64,000 nucleotides of DNA from an uncultured Methylococcaceae bacterium (GCA_903859815.1 CAIOOA010000028.1:20066-84065); one strand, 5' to 3'; counted from the first letter of the stretch, positions 48,445-58,237 are shown. Numbers and translations: made by a program. Notes: generated from the sequence alone by a model not told the origin.

Positions 48445-49002
48445 TCAGATAGCCAGCAGATCGGCTTCCTTTTCCTCCAATAGTTTATCGATTTCCTTGA
48501 TGAACTGGTCGGTTAATTTTTGAATCTGCTCTTCGCTACGCTTTTCTTCATCTTCCGACACATGCTTGTCTTTCAGGGCCGCCTTCAGCTCGGTGTTGGC
48601 ATCACGGCGGATATTCCGCACGGCAACTCGCCCGTTTTCAGCCTCATGCCGCACAACTTTGACCAGATCCTTCCTTCGCTGCTCGGTCAGTGAGGGGAGT
48701 GGCACGCGAATCACCATACCCGTTGTACTTGGGTTCAGGCCAAGGTCGGAGGTCAAGATCGCTTTCTCTATGACTTGGATCATGTTCTTTTCATAGGGAG
48801 TGATCGCCAAAGTGCGTGAATCTTCGGCGGTGACATTGGCGGTTTGCGACAAGGGTACTTCAGTGCCATAGTAGTTGACATGCACGTGTTCCAACAAACT
48901 CGGGTGCGCCCTGCCCGTCCTGATTTTGGCAAATTCGTGCTTAAGGGCTTCGATGGATTTTTTCATGCGCTCAGTGGTGCGTTTCTGAATATCGTCAATC
49001 AT
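48445..49002 (-). CDS. frr: Ribosome recycling factor
   Basis: RRF splits post-termination ribosomes together with EF-G. The 185-residue length is canonical. The start [39 protein letters not shown], the hinge and head domain ([26 protein letters not shown]) and the C-terminal helix ([22 protein letters not shown]) fit. ATG 49002 is used; upstream in-frame codons belong to pyrH on a different frame. It begins 5 bp after pyrH. Confidence 0.97.
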   Translation of the reverse strand: MIDDIQKRTTERMKKSIEALKHEFAKIRTGRAHPSLLEHVHVNYYGTEVPLSQTANVTAEDSRTLAITPYEKNMIQVIEKAILTSDLGLNPSTTGMVIRVPLPSLTEQRRKDLVKVVRHEAENGRVAVRNIRRDANTELKAALKDKHVSEDEEKRSEEQIQKLTDQFIKEIDKLLEEKEADLLAI

Positions 49003-49007
49003 GTTAA

Positions 49008-49727
49008 TTATCCGGTTACAATCAGGGAACCAATTTCCTCGCCTTGCACCAGTCGCATAATAGCGCCTGGCAAGAATACATTCATCACGCGCAACGGCAT
49101 GTTGTGGTCGCGGCACAGCACCAGTGCGGTTGCGTCCATGACATTGAGGCGTTGATCCAAAGCCTCATCATAGGTCAAGCGGGGGTAAAAAGTCGCCGTG
49201 GGGTCTTTCATAGGGTCTGCCGAATACACGCCATCCACCTTGGTCGCTTTGATAAGAATATCCGCATTAACCTCCACCGCCCGCAAACTTGCCGCCGAGT
49301 CGGTGGTGAAAAATGGATTGCCAGTCCCTGCGGCAAAAATCGCCACCCGCCCTTTTTCCAAATGGCGAATGGCCCTCCGGCGTATGTAATCTTCACAGAC
49401 TTGGTTAATCTTCAAGGCCGACATGACCCGCACCTGCCTGCCGATATGCTCTAAGGCATCTTGCATCGCCAATGCGTTGATGACGGTGGCCAACATACCC
49501 ATGTGATCCCCGGTCACCCGATCCAGCCCTTCCGAAGCCTTTTCCGCCCCTCGTATGATATTTCCGCCGCCAATCACCAAACCCACTTCAACGCCGGCCC
49601 GGCAAAGATCGTCAATTTCTTCAGCGACGCGATGAATGGTAGTGGGATCAATACCCCCAGATTGGTTGCCCATCAACGCTTCCCCACTTAACTTGAGGAG
49701 AATTCTCTTGTATTTCGGCTCACTCAT
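49008..49727 (-). CDS. pyrH: UMP kinase PyrH
   Basis: PyrH phosphorylates UMP to UDP; the hexameric bacterial enzyme is of the amino-acid-kinase fold. The 239-residue protein begins [19 protein letters not shown], has [34 protein letters not shown], and [16 protein letters not shown], all typical. The ATG at 49727 is preferred to an in-frame TTG at 49745. Located between tsf and frr, the common arrangement. Confidence 0.96.
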   Translation of the reverse strand: MSEPKYKRILLKLSGEALMGNQSGGIDPTTIHRVAEEIDDLCRAGVEVGLVIGGGNIIRGAEKASEGLDRVTGDHMGMLATVINALAMQDALEHIGRQVRVMSALKINQVCEDYIRRRAIRHLEKGRVAIFAAGTGNPFFTTDSAASLRAVEVNADILIKATKVDGVYSADPMKDPTATFYPRLTYDEALDQRLNVMDATALVLCRDHNMPLRVMNVFLPGAIMRLVQGEEIGSLIVTG

Positions 49728-49758
49728 TCTGATGTCTCGTTTCAAGCATAATGGTTGA

Positions 49759-49783
49759 CGCAGTGAGTTGGGAACGCACTGCG
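49759..49783. other. Hairpin in the tsf-pyrH intergenic region
   Basis: CGCAGTG (49759-49765) and CACTGCG (49777-49783) form a perfect 7-bp stem with an 11-base loop between tsf and pyrH. No T-run follows on the minus strand, so it is more likely a processing or stability element, or a weak attenuator, than a terminator. Confidence 0.4.
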
Positions 49784-49819
49784 CCTAGGTTCGGTGTCAA
49801 TTTTTTTCAGCAGCCAAAA

Positions 49820-50728
49820 TTATCGCAGGCCGGCCTGAATCATCACTTCATCGGCAAAATTGCTATCTTCCTTTTCAATCCCTTCGCCAACTTCCAAACG
49901 AGTGAAGCGAGCCACCACGGCGCCCTTCGATTTCAATAAAGCACCCACGGTTTGATCGGGGTCTTTAACAAAAGGCTGACCGACCAAGGTGATTTCACCC
50001 AAGAATTTACTTACTCGCCCATCCACCATTTTTTCGACGATATTGGCAGGTTTCCCGCTCTCCGCCGCTTGCGCCGAATAAATCTCCTTTTCCTTGGCGA
50101 TTAGCTCGGGCGACACGCCAGAAGCATCCACACACACCGGCTTGCTGGCCGCGACGTGCATGGCGATGTCCTTGCCCAACACCTGATCGCCGCCAACCAA
50201 TTCCACCAATACGCCTATCCGGGTGCCATGGATATAGCTGGCAACCAAGCCATTGGCCGAGGTGTAACGCTCAAAACGGCGCACATCGATTTTCTCGCCC
50301 AATTTGGCAATCAGTTCTTTGCGATTTTCCTCTATGCTGGCATTGCCACCCACCAACTCCCCGCCCAAATCCTGCTTCAATTTCAAAGCCAAAGCCTCTT
50401 CAATCGTGGAAACATCCGATGTCAGAAGGGCTTGGGCAACCACATCGGAAAATTCGATGAAGTCTTCATTTTTGGCTACGAAATCGGTTTCGCAGTTGAC
50501 TTCCAACACAACGGCACTCTTACCGTCAGCGCTGGACTTAACTGAGATGCGCCCTTCGGCGGCCGTGCGGCTGGACTTTTTATCCGCCTTTGCCAAACCC
50601 GACTTGCGCATGAGTTCAATGGCAGCCTCAATATCACCGCCGGCCTCAACCAAAGCTTTTTTGCATTCCATCATGCCGGACCCGGTGCGTTCGCGCAGGT
50701 CTTTAACCAACGCTGCTGAAATATTCAT
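49820..50728 (-). CDS. tsf: Elongation factor Ts
   Basis: EF-Ts is the nucleotide exchange factor of EF-Tu. The 302-residue protein starts MNISAALVKDLRERTGSGMMECKKAL, has the EF-Tu-disrupting motif TDFVAKNEDF (Asp and Phe that insert into EF-Tu) and two core subdomains, ending EVMIQAGLR. GGAGAG lies upstream of the ATG at 50728; 13 in-frame codons before it are not like the family. It follows rpsB with an intervening hairpin. Confidence 0.97.
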   Translation of the reverse strand: MNISAALVKDLRERTGSGMMECKKALVEAGGDIEAAIELMRKSGLAKADKKSSRTAAEGRISVKSSADGKSAVVLEVNCETDFVAKNEDFIEFSDVVAQALLTSDVSTIEEALALKLKQDLGGELVGGNASIEENRKELIAKLGEKIDVRRFERYTSANGLVASYIHGTRIGVLVELVGGDQVLGKDIAMHVAASKPVCVDASGVSPELIAKEKEIYSAQAAESGKPANIVEKMVDGRVSKFLGEITLVGQPFVKDPDQTVGALLKSKGAVVARFTRLEVGEGIEKEDSNFADEVMIQAGLR

Positions 50729-50777
50729 TACAACATCTCTCCAAATAAAAAATAGTAAATCAATCACTCAAATCAAC

Positions 50778-50802
50778 GGAAACGCCCCTCTGGGGCGTTT
50801 CC
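50778..50802 (-). terminator. Hairpin between rpsB and tsf, possible attenuator
   Basis: GGAAACGCCCC (50778-50788) pairs perfectly with GGGGCGTTTCC (50792-50802): an 11-bp GC-rich stem with a 3-base loop. The minus strand after it lacks a U-run (GTTGATTTG), so at most it is a partial terminator that lowers tsf relative to rpsB expression. Confidence 0.55.
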
Positions 50803-50855
50803 TAGCTATATCGCCGCGTCAACGCTTCGTTAGCATCCTGCTGCCAGCGCTAAAT

Positions 50856-51632
50856 TCATTCTTCAACGTAAGCACTTTCCTCGTCAACAGGCGGCGAGAC
50901 AGCTTCCATTTCGACAAATTCGTCTTCATTGCCTTCTGCAAAATTGACTCCATTGGCCTTGCCTTGCAAGATGACTGTGGCCGCGCTTTGGGCATACAGT
51001 TGCACAGCGCGGATAGAATCGTCATTGCCGGGGATAATATAATCAATGCCAATCGGGCTGTTATTCGTATCGACAATGCCCACGACAGGAATCCCCAGCT
51101 TATGAGCTTCGCTAACCGCATTCTTTTCATAACCCACATCCATGATGAACAGCACTTCGGGTAGCTTTTCCATGTCGCGGATGCCGCCCAAACTGAGGGT
51201 CAGCTTGTCCAGTTCGCGCATCATGCCCAATGCCTCCTTCTTGCTAAATCGGTGCAGACGACCATCATCTCGCATGGCTTCCAACTCTTTCATGCGGGAA
51301 ACAGACTGTTTAATAGTTTTAAAATTAGTCAGCATCCCACCCAGCCAGCGATGGTTGACGAAAGGCATCCCACTCCGGTTGGCCTCTTCCTCTATGACTT
51401 TGCGGGTGGTTTTCTTCGTACCCACAAATAAAATCTTGCCACGTTTGGCGGCAACTTGCTCCAAATAATTCATTGCATCATTGAACAATGGCAATGTTTT
51501 TTCAAGGTTGACGATATGGATGTTGCTGCGTGCGCCAAAAATGTAAGGTGCCATTTTTGGGTTCCAGTACCGCGTTTGATGACCGAAGTGAACGCCCGCT
51601 TCGAGCATTTGACGCATAGTTACAATAGACAT
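50856..51632 (-). CDS. rpsB: 30S ribosomal protein S2
   Basis: S2 is a late-binding protein of the small ribosomal subunit. The 258-residue protein has [56 protein letters not shown], and [14 protein letters not shown] [13 protein letters not shown] plus [16 protein letters not shown], with an acidic C-terminal tail ([10 protein letters not shown]...DEESAYVEE). It is the first gene of the operon, with a long leader from the promoter at 51789-51817. Confidence 0.97.
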   Translation of the reverse strand: MSIVTMRQMLEAGVHFGHQTRYWNPKMAPYIFGARSNIHIVNLEKTLPLFNDAMNYLEQVAAKRGKILFVGTKKTTRKVIEEEANRSGMPFVNHRWLGGMLTNFKTIKQSVSRMKELEAMRDDGRLHRFSKKEALGMMRELDKLTLSLGGIRDMEKLPEVLFIMDVGYEKNAVSEAHKLGIPVVGIVDTNNSPIGIDYIIPGNDDSIRAVQLYAQSAATVILQGKANGVNFAEGNEDEFVEMEAVSPPVDEESAYVEE

Positions 51633-51788
51633 ATAAAAAAACTCCAGTTGTGTTGAGGAACGGTCCTAATGCCCGCCCCATAGGGTTGTGCCTCCACCTG
51701 CCCCATCCTGCGACCCCGGCCAAAATCGACGAAAGGCACCCCGCAGAACGTGACGGCAAGTGTGTGTTATTGCCAAATCAAGCTCGGC

Positions 51789-51817
51789 TTTATACCATGA
51801 ACCGATAAATTCAACAA
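51789..51817 (-). promoter_or_regulatory. Promoter of the rpsB operon with ~150-nt leader
   Basis: On the minus strand TTGTTG (51812-51817) and TATAAA (51789-51794) are separated by exactly 17 bp. Transcription would start near 51782, leaving a leader of about 150 nt before the rpsB ATG (51632). In related bacteria the rpsB leader is folded and bound by S2 for autoregulation; the leader length here would allow that, but I did not establish the fold. Confidence 0.5.
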
Positions 51818-51878
51818 TCCACGCAACTGTTTTAGCCATTTTGGCGAGAGAAGTCGGCGCAAAAAAATTTAAGCTACC

Positions 51879-52673
51879 ATGAGCATTACCATCAAATCCC
51901 CGGAAGAAATCGAAAAAATGCGAGTGGCTGGCCGCCTCGCCGCAGACGTATTGGACATGATTGCAGAACATGTCCTACCAGGCGTCAGCACCGAAGAGCT
52001 GGATCGCATCTGCCACGAATACATCGTGGACACACAAAAAACCATCCCCGCACCGTTAAACTATCGGGGCTTCCCCAAATCCATTTGCACATCGGTTAAC
52101 CATCAAGTTTGCCATGGCATTCCGGGTCCGAAAAAGCTGAAATCCGGCGACATTGTCAACATTGACATCACGATCATCAAAGATGCCTACCATGGCGACA
52201 CCAGCAAGATGTTTTTTGTCGGCGATGCCACGATAAAAGCCAAACGGCTCGTTAAAATAACCCAAGAATGCCTATACTTGGGCATCCAACAGGTCAAACC
52301 GGGCGCACGATTTGGCGATATCGGTCACGCCATTCAAAGACACGCCGAATCCAATGGTTTTTCAGTCGTGCAAGAATTTTGCGGTCACGGCATAGGCCGG
52401 GAATTCCACGAGGACCCCCAAGTTCTTCATTACGGCAAGCCGGGGACAGGGGAAGAGATCAAAGCGGGAATGGTCTTCACCATCGAACCCATGATCAACC
52501 AAGGCAAGCGTTTTGTAAAAATATTGCCGGACGGATGGACTGCCGTCACCAAAGACCATAGCCTTTCCGCCCAATTCGAACACACCATTTTGGTGACGCC
52601 CGAGGGCTATGAAATTTTGACTTTACGCCAGGAAGAAATCGTTGAACAGCCTAATTTCGGCATCGCCCTCTAA
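51879..52673 (+). CDS. map: Methionine aminopeptidase type I
   Basis: Map removes the initiator methionine from new proteins. The 264-residue protein has ISIKSPEEIEKMRVAG-like start, the metal ligands in VNIDITIIKDAYHGDTSKMF (two Asp), the histidine in EFCGHGIGREFHEDP and the two glutamates in VFTIEPM and SLSAQFEHTILV. Length is normal. It is divergent from rpsB, and its last 32 bases overlap the start of glnD. Confidence 0.97.
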   Translation: MSITIKSPEEIEKMRVAGRLAADVLDMIAEHVLPGVSTEELDRICHEYIVDTQKTIPAPLNYRGFPKSICTSVNHQVCHGIPGPKKLKSGDIVNIDITIIKDAYHGDTSKMFFVGDATIKAKRLVKITQECLYLGIQQVKPGARFGDIGHAIQRHAESNGFSVVQEFCGHGIGREFHEDPQVLHYGKPGTGEEIKAGMVFTIEPMINQGKRFVKILPDGWTAVTKDHSLSAQFEHTILVTPEGYEILTLRQEEIVEQPNFGIAL

Positions 52674-55323
52674 CAATATCGGGTTCGCCGGGCTATCCCA
52701 GCCCGAAAGCATCCGAGAGCACAAGGCTCTACTCCAAGCGAACATCACCGAACTCGTTCGTCGGTTCTCAGTCAATGCGCCCATCACTGCGCTTATCCGG
52801 GACCACGCCAATTTCATTGACTGCCTCCTAGTCGCAGCTTGGAACCGTTTGGTCGGCGAATATGCCAACATCCACGCCTTGGTGGCCGTCGGCGGTTATG
52901 GCCGCCGCGAATTGCACCCCTATTCCGACATCGACATCCTAATCCTGTTGAACGAACATTCAAGCCCCTATGAAACCAACGATTTCGCTTGGGAACAGCC
53001 CTACGAATTGGCAGTGACCACTTTCCTGCAATTTCTCATCGACATAGGCTTGGCTGTGGGACATAGCGTCCGCTCAATTCGAGAATGCATCGATGTTGCA
53101 AGCGATGATCAAACCATCATGACCAATTTGATGGAAGCGCGCTATTTGGCTGGATCGGAGGAGCTGTTCGATGCGTTAATGGGCAAGCTAGGACCCGAGC
53201 ACCTTTGGCCCACCGACCGGTTCTTTGCGGCCAAAATTGAAGAACAAAAATCCCGTTATGCCAAATATCACGATACCGCCTATAACTTGGAACCCAACGT
53301 CAAGGAAGGACCCGGTGGCCTGCGTGACATCCAGATCATAGGCTGGATCGTCAAGCGCCATCACAAATCGTCCGATCTGCGCGATCTGATCGTGCAGGGA
53401 TGGTTGACGGAAGCGGAATTCGACGAACTGATGGCGGCGCAAGAATACCTCTGGCGGGTTCGCTTCGCACTGCACGCGCTGACTGGCCGACGCGAAGACC
53501 GCTTGCTGTTTGACTATCAAAGAGAGCTTGCCAGTCAGTTTGGTTATAACGGCGAAGGTCCGAATGCAGCCGTCGAACAATTCATGCAAGCTTATTTCCG
53601 CGTTGTCGTGGGACTGGAACGTTTGAATGAGATGGCATTGCAACTGTTTGCCGAAATCATTTTGCATAATAACCAAGAACCCCAGATCATTCCGCTAAGC
53701 CCTTATTTTCAATCTGTCAACAACTATGTCGAAGCACGGAATTCACGGGTTTTCAAAGACAATCCCATGGCTTTGCTGGAAATTTTCCTGATCTTGCAGC
53801 AAAACTCAGACTTGCAAGGCATACGCGCATCCACAATCCGCTTAATCCGCCAACATCTAAATCTGATTGACGATCACTTTCGTAACAATAAACGGGCCTG
53901 CAACCTCTTCATGGAGATTTTACGCAAGCCAGGGGGCATCACCCACCAGTTGCGAAGAATGAACCGCTACGGGCTGCTGGCGGCTTATTTGCCCGAGTTT
54001 GCCAATGTGGTGGGCAGAATGCAGTATGACCTCTTCCACGTCTACACGGTGGACGAGCACACCCTATTCGTGGTGCGCAACTTGCGGCGGTTCACGCTTG
54101 ACCGATACGTTGAAGACCATCCACATTGCAACGAAATTTTTCCGCTGATCGAAAAACCGGAGTTGCTTTACATCGGCGCACTGATGCACGACATCGCCAA
54201 GGGCAGCGGCGGCGACCACTCTGAGGTTGGCGAGAAGATCGCACGGGAATTTTGCCTACGCCATGGCTTGGACCATCGCGACGCGGAATTGGTGCAATGG
54301 CTGGTGCGCCATCACCTGTTGATGTCAATGACCGCCCAGCGCAAGGACATTAGCGACCCCGAGGTCATTCATGAATTCGCCACCTTGGTGGGCGACCCCG
54401 ACCGCCTCAATTATCTCTACCTACTGACCGTAGCCGATATCCGAGCCACCAATCCCAGCCTGTGGAATTCTTGGAAAGGCGCGTTGCTGCACGAATTATT
54501 CGTGTCCACCCGGCGTGCCTTCCGTAGTGGTTTGGAAAAACCCGTCGACTTGAAAGACCGGGTCCGCTCCACCAAAGCCGACACCCTGCAATTGCTCGAT
54601 CGATTGGGAATGACCGGCAAAGCCGTGGAATATATTTGGGCCGATATTGCTGACGACTACTTCCTGCGCTTCCAACCTGAGGAACTCGCATGGCATACCC
54701 TGGCGATTGCCACCTGCGGGCCGGAAGAGTTGCCTTTGGTGTTGCTGCGCCCCACCAGCCAGCGTGGCAGCGCGGAAATATTCATCCACGCCCGCAATCA
54801 AGACTTCATCTTCGCCCACAGCACTGCCGTGCTAGACCAACTTGGGCTTACCATCCTTGATGCAAAAATCATAACCACGGCAGATGGCTTCGTGTTGAAC
54901 AGTTATCACGTACTGCAACAATCGGGCGAGCCCATCAAAGACCAGCGCCAGCAAATTGAAATTTGTTCACGGCTAAGGCAATGCCTACTCGACACCAGCA
55001 CCACACCATTGCAAGTGCAAAGACGCGAGGCACGGCAAGTGCGGCATTTTTCGGTCCCCACCCAAGTGTATTTCCACATCGACCCGCAACAGCGGGACAC
55101 CATCGTGGAATTGATCGCCACCGACCGTCCCGGCCTCCTGTCCAAAGTCGGGCAGGCATTTGGCAGGGCGGGCGTGCGTCTTCGCGATGCCCGCATCGCC
55201 ACCATCGGTTGTCGGGCAGAAGATATTTTCCGTATCACGGATCGCAAAGGTCAACCATTGGGCGATGAAATGCTCAAAATCCAGTTACGCGACACGCTCT
55301 ACGAATATGTCGGCGACAATTAA
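52642..55323 (+). CDS. glnD: PII uridylyltransferase/uridylyl-removing enzyme GlnD
   Basis: GlnD modifies and demodifies PII proteins in response to glutamine, setting nitrogen metabolism. The 893-residue protein has the nucleotidyltransferase motif VGGYGRRELHPYSDIDIL (83-100), the HD hydrolase motif GALMHDIAKGSGGDHSEVG (about 512-530) and two C-terminal ACT domains (the last beginning TIVELIATDRPGLLSKVG). Start: no ATG or GTG fits; a TTG at 52642 with AGGAAG about 7 bp upstream gives a family-like N-terminus, overlapping map by 32 bp. Translational coupling to map is likely. Confidence 0.95.
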   Translation: MNSLISASPSNNIGFAGLSQPESIREHKALLQANITELVRRFSVNAPITALIRDHANFIDCLLVAAWNRLVGEYANIHALVAVGGYGRRELHPYSDIDILILLNEHSSPYETNDFAWEQPYELAVTTFLQFLIDIGLAVGHSVRSIRECIDVASDDQTIMTNLMEARYLAGSEELFDALMGKLGPEHLWPTDRFFAAKIEEQKSRYAKYHDTAYNLEPNVKEGPGGLRDIQIIGWIVKRHHKSSDLRDLIVQGWLTEAEFDELMAAQEYLWRVRFALHALTGRREDRLLFDYQRELASQFGYNGEGPNAAVEQFMQAYFRVVVGLERLNEMALQLFAEIILHNNQEPQIIPLSPYFQSVNNYVEARNSRVFKDNPMALLEIFLILQQNSDLQGIRASTIRLIRQHLNLIDDHFRNNKRACNLFMEILRKPGGITHQLRRMNRYGLLAAYLPEFANVVGRMQYDLFHVYTVDEHTLFVVRNLRRFTLDRYVEDHPHCNEIFPLIEKPELLYIGALMHDIAKGSGGDHSEVGEKIAREFCLRHGLDHRDAELVQWLVRHHLLMSMTAQRKDISDPEVIHEFATLVGDPDRLNYLYLLTVADIRATNPSLWNSWKGALLHELFVSTRRAFRSGLEKPVDLKDRVRSTKADTLQLLDRLGMTGKAVEYIWADIADDYFLRFQPEELAWHTLAIATCGPEELPLVLLRPTSQRGSAEIFIHARNQDFIFAHSTAVLDQLGLTILDAKIITTADGFVLNSYHVLQQSGEPIKDQRQQIEICSRLRQCLLDTSTTPLQVQRREARQVRHFSVPTQVYFHIDPQQRDTIVELIATDRPGLLSKVGQAFGRAGVRLRDARIATIGCRAEDIFRITDRKGQPLGDEMLKIQLRDTLYEYVGDN

Positions 55324-55388
55324 ACCGCTTATTTAATTTCAGTTTTCACTATTCAATCTTTAACAAATTACCTACCAGTGAGGAAATC

Positions 55389-55700
55389 ATGAAACTTGCC
55401 GACCCCATTTTGGAAACATGGTACAAGGATGCAGAAGCTGAGCGCAGTTTCCGTATTGTCGCCATAGACTCTGATAATGACTCGATAGAAGTTCAGTATC
55501 TCAATGGCGATATCGGTGAATTTGACATCGCCACTTGGGAAGACTCAGTCTTTTACCCCATTGAGGCACCTGAAGATTGGAGCGCGCCCTTTGATGACGT
55601 GGAAATTGACGATCTAGGTTATTCCGACCCTGATAACCATAGTCGGGACATGGACGAACTATCGCTTGATGATTTTTTAGACGAAGAAGATGACCGGTAA
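55389..55700 (+). CDS. Small acidic protein downstream of glnD
   Basis: A 103-residue, strongly acidic cytoplasmic protein. Residues 1-65 look like a compact beta-rich fold (ETWYKDAEAERSFRIVAIDSDNDSIEVQYLNGDIGEFD), followed by an Asp/Glu-rich tail (DDVEIDDLGYSDPDNHSRDMDELSLDDFLDEEDD). It starts 65 bp after glnD with GAGGAA before the ATG. I believe it belongs to a conserved gammaproteobacterial family of unknown function (DUF6763-like), from memory. No catalytic residues are evident. Confidence 0.82.
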   Translation: MKLADPILETWYKDAEAERSFRIVAIDSDNDSIEVQYLNGDIGEFDIATWEDSVFYPIEAPEDWSAPFDDVEIDDLGYSDPDNHSRDMDELSLDDFLDEEDDR

Positions 55701-55931
55701 CTATTGACAGTGCTTGGTTACTTAAACTTCAAAACGAAGGAATTATTTAATAACCTAAATAAATTGGATATAGCAGTCATCCAATTTATATTCTGGGTTG
55801 GCATACTTCGTTATTTGGTGCTTTTATTGTCTTCCTGCTCTATGTAGCCCTCATTCGTATGCAGATTTCAAGGATTATTGCGTTGGCAATGTCCATTGGA
55901 CTCGCTACAGACATAGCTTTTTTGGCATCTT

Positions 55932-56093
55932 TCAGAACCAACCAATAATCAGCAACAATACTCCCGGCAGCAATACGGCGGGTCCCCACCAAACGCCACT
56001 TGCCGACATGATTACACCAGCGAGGACGACTAGCACACCCAATGCTTGAAATTTACCGCTCAATTGGCTAATCAATGCTTTTTTATGACTCAT
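55932..56093 (-). CDS. Small two-helix membrane protein, 53 residues
   Basis: An ATG at 56093 preceded by GGAGGATAGG opens a 53-codon frame. The product has a basic start (MSHKKALISQLSGKF), two hydrophobic segments (about residues 15-30 and 35-52) joined by SGVWWGP, and ends GWF. It is divergent from the TVP38-family gene 88 bp away. In-frame codons upstream of the chosen ATG lack a ribosome-binding site. Family unknown; the shape suggests an inner-membrane hairpin. Confidence 0.65.
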   Translation of the reverse strand: MSHKKALISQLSGKFQALGVLVVLAGVIMSASGVWWGPAVLLPGVLLLIIGWF

Positions 56094-56181
56094 GACACGC
56101 CTATCCTCCAAATATGATTGTAGTGAGAGTATAATATTGATAGGCATTTCACGCAATACAACCCTCAGGATAAAATAGGTA

Positions 56182-56883
56182 ATGATTGTAGAACATAAAC
56201 CCCTCCATCACAAGCTCACTTTAATTTTAGCACTCGTTGCCCTGATCTTCTTGATCGTCCACGAATTAGAGCTACATCTCCCACACTTGGAAGTTTGGAT
56301 TGCGTCTCTGGGGACATTGGCACCCTTGGTGTTTATTGCCTTATTTGTTGTTTCCACTCCGCTGTTTATTTCTGTTGACACGCTTTGCTTTGTGGCTGGA
56401 TTATTGTTTTCCATCTTAGCGGCTGAGTTTTATATGATCGTCGCAACCTATCTTGCAGCAGCACTGATTTTCTATATTGGGCGGCATTTGTTCCGGGACA
56501 AAGTGACAGAATATCTTGCCAAAAATAAACGCATTGCAGCGCTGGATACCGCCATCAATAACCAACCATTGAAACTCATGTTTTTATTGAGGCTTACCCC
56601 CTTGCCATTTGCCATGCTCAGTTATGCCTTATCTGTCACAGAAGTCAAATTCTCGCATTATCTATTGGCTACAAGTGGAATTTTCCTCTATAACGGTAGC
56701 CTAGTTTATATGGGTTACACCACTAAGCATTTGGCCGGCCTAATTAGCGGTTCCAATCAACCCGGCAATGTCTCCTATCCTCTGTTAATGTTTGGCTTGT
56801 TAATTCTAATTGGAGTATTGTTTTATGTGGGGAGACTGGCAGGAGACATGCTCAAGCAAATCAACCAAGACAACCCTGCCTAA
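56182..56883 (+). CDS. TVP38/TMEM64 (DedA-related, VTT-domain) membrane protein
   Basis: A 233-residue membrane protein with about five helices. The VTT/SNARE-associated domain (about residues 60-195) shows FVAGLLFSILAAEFYMIVATYLAA, the amphipathic RHLFRDKVTEYLAKNKRIAALD, and LMFLLRLTPLPFAMLSYALSVTEVKFSHYLLATSGI with the conserved R-x-x-P-L-P. Related proteins scramble or flip lipids, in some cases the undecaprenyl-phosphate carrier; a role for this one is inference. It shares an overlapping stop/start with the MocA-like gene. Confidence 0.88.
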   Translation: MIVEHKPLHHKLTLILALVALIFLIVHELELHLPHLEVWIASLGTLAPLVFIALFVVSTPLFISVDTLCFVAGLLFSILAAEFYMIVATYLAAALIFYIGRHLFRDKVTEYLAKNKRIAALDTAINNQPLKLMFLLRLTPLPFAMLSYALSVTEVKFSHYLLATSGIFLYNGSLVYMGYTTKHLAGLISGSNQPGNVSYPLLMFGLLILIGVLFYVGRLAGDMLKQINQDNPA

Positions 56884-57455
56884 TGTCCCTCATCGTTGGA
56901 ATATTGCTCGCGGCTGGTTCCAGCCTCAGGTTTGGCACTGACAAACTGCTTCAAGCCCTGCCAGAAGGTGATTGCGTGGCAGTAAGTGCCTGCAAATCTC
57001 TATTAATCGGCACAGATCATGTCTTGGCTGTGGTAAGACCAGGCATCACTGAACTAGAAGAACGACTCTACGAATTGGGTGCAGAGGTCATGGTTTTCCA
57101 TGACGCTGCCGAAGGCATGGGGTCCAGTCTTGGCTATGCTGTCCGTTCATCGCCTGATGACACTGGCGGCTGGCTAATTGCACTGGCGGACATGCCTTGG
57201 ATCAAACCTTCAACAATTCATAAACTGTCCGATTGCATTCGTAGCGGCGCGGAACTGGCTGCGCCTACTTATCGTGGACAAAGAGGGCATCCGGTTGGCT
57301 TTGCAAAATCGTATCGCCCTGAACTTTCCGCTATCAGGGGCGATAGCGGTGCCAAATCCTTGTTAGTGGACCACCATGAACGCTTAAAGTTGATTGAGGT
57401 GGATGACTGGGGGGTGTTAAGGGACATTGACCGTTTGGAGGATTTGACAGCATGA
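56883..57455 (+). CDS. MocA/MobA-like molybdenum cofactor nucleotidyltransferase
   Basis: A 190-residue NTP transferase: GILLAAGSSLRFGTDKLLQ binds the nucleotide, GWLIALADMPWIKPSTI holds the metal-binding Asp, and GQRGHPVGFAKSY is the GHP motif of the MocA group that adds cytidylyl (or guanylyl) to molybdopterin. It overlaps the TVP38-family gene by 1 bp and the xdhC-like gene by 4 bp. MocA and XdhC together mature the cofactor of xanthine-dehydrogenase-type molybdenum hydroxylases. No such hydroxylase gene is in the window. Confidence 0.9.
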   Translation: MSLIVGILLAAGSSLRFGTDKLLQALPEGDCVAVSACKSLLIGTDHVLAVVRPGITELEERLYELGAEVMVFHDAAEGMGSSLGYAVRSSPDDTGGWLIALADMPWIKPSTIHKLSDCIRSGAELAAPTYRGQRGHPVGFAKSYRPELSAIRGDSGAKSLLVDHHERLKLIEVDDWGVLRDIDRLEDLTA

Positions 57456-58237
57456 ACAATAGGTTGCTTAAACGGCAAATCGAATTATGCGAAGCACGGG
57501 TGGCTTATGCCCTGGCTACCGTGGTTGAAGTGCTGGGTTCGTCTTCAGCCAAACCGTCGGCAAAGGCTTTATTTGACGAGCAAGGCAAATTGACCGCTGG
57601 CTGGGTTGGCGGCGGCTGCGCCCAAGCCATAATCGGCAAAACCGCTTTGAACTGCATCAGCACGGGAGAACCGGACATGATTGAAGTGGACCTTAACGAC
57701 GAAGTCTTTGGAGCAGGGATGCCCTGCGGGGGGCACATGCGTGTATACGTCGAACCAGTGCTGCCCAACCCAACGCTCTGGTTGATGGGCCATGGGCGCA
57801 TTGTGGAAACCCTATGTTCCTTTGCCAATCGCCTCGGGTTCGACGTGATCGTCAATGATGCGATGGCAGAGTTGCAAGCCTTCCCAGATGCCCTGCGGGT
57901 CGTAAACGACGATATTCGTTATAGTCAGTTGAACCCCAAAAACGGAGATTATGTCGTCATCGCAAGCCACCATAAAGGCGATTTTGACTCCCTAAGCCGT
58001 GCCATTCGCTCTCCCGCACGGTACATCGCCCTGGTGTCCAGCCGTAAACGTGCCCGTCTGGTTTTGGACAGGCTGGGCGGGGAAGGATTTAGCGAAGAAG
58101 AATTGGGCAAGGTACACGCCCCGGCAGGGCTTGATTTGGGCGCTAAACTGCCCGAAGAAATTGCTTTGTCCGTATTGAGTGAGATGGTGATGGTTCGTCG
58201 CGAAGGCAAGGGCGGTGCAATGAACGACATTAGGTAG
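57452..58237 (+). CDS. XdhC/CoxI-family molybdoenzyme maturation protein
   Basis: A 261-residue protein: VVEVLGSSSAKPSAKALFDEQGKLTAGWVGGGC is the N-terminal XdhC_CoxI motif, and the C-terminal XdhC_C Rossmann domain (about residues 105-245) begins LWLMGHGRIVETLCSFA and includes VSSRKRARLVLDRL and VHAPAGLDLGAKLPEEIALSVLSEMVM. XdhC binds the molybdenum cofactor, promotes its sulfuration and passes it to the apoenzyme. The ATG overlaps the MocA-like stop (ATGA). The client enzyme must be encoded elsewhere. Confidence 0.93.
   Translation: MNNRLLKRQIELCEARVAYALATVVEVLGSSSAKPSAKALFDEQGKLTAGWVGGGCAQAIIGKTALNCISTGEPDMIEVDLNDEVFGAGMPCGGHMRVYVEPVLPNPTLWLMGHGRIVETLCSFANRLGFDVIVNDAMAELQAFPDALRVVNDDIRYSQLNPKNGDYVVIASHHKGDFDSLSRAIRSPARYIALVSSRKRARLVLDRLGGEGFSEEELGKVHAPAGLDLGAKLPEEIALSVLSEMVMVRREGKGGAMNDIR

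Noticed and set aside
54092..54691. Antisense open frames within glnD and similar long shadow frames in other GC-rich genes
   Set aside because: They overlap well-supported genes fully, and their proteins are Arg/Ser/Cys-rich as expected of shadow frames.
55760..55931. Plus-strand hydrophobic open frame (…GAFIVFLLYVALIRM…) before the small minus-strand gene
   Set aside because: It looks membrane-protein-like but has no usable start codon or ribosome-binding site at its beginning; at best a decayed gene fragment.
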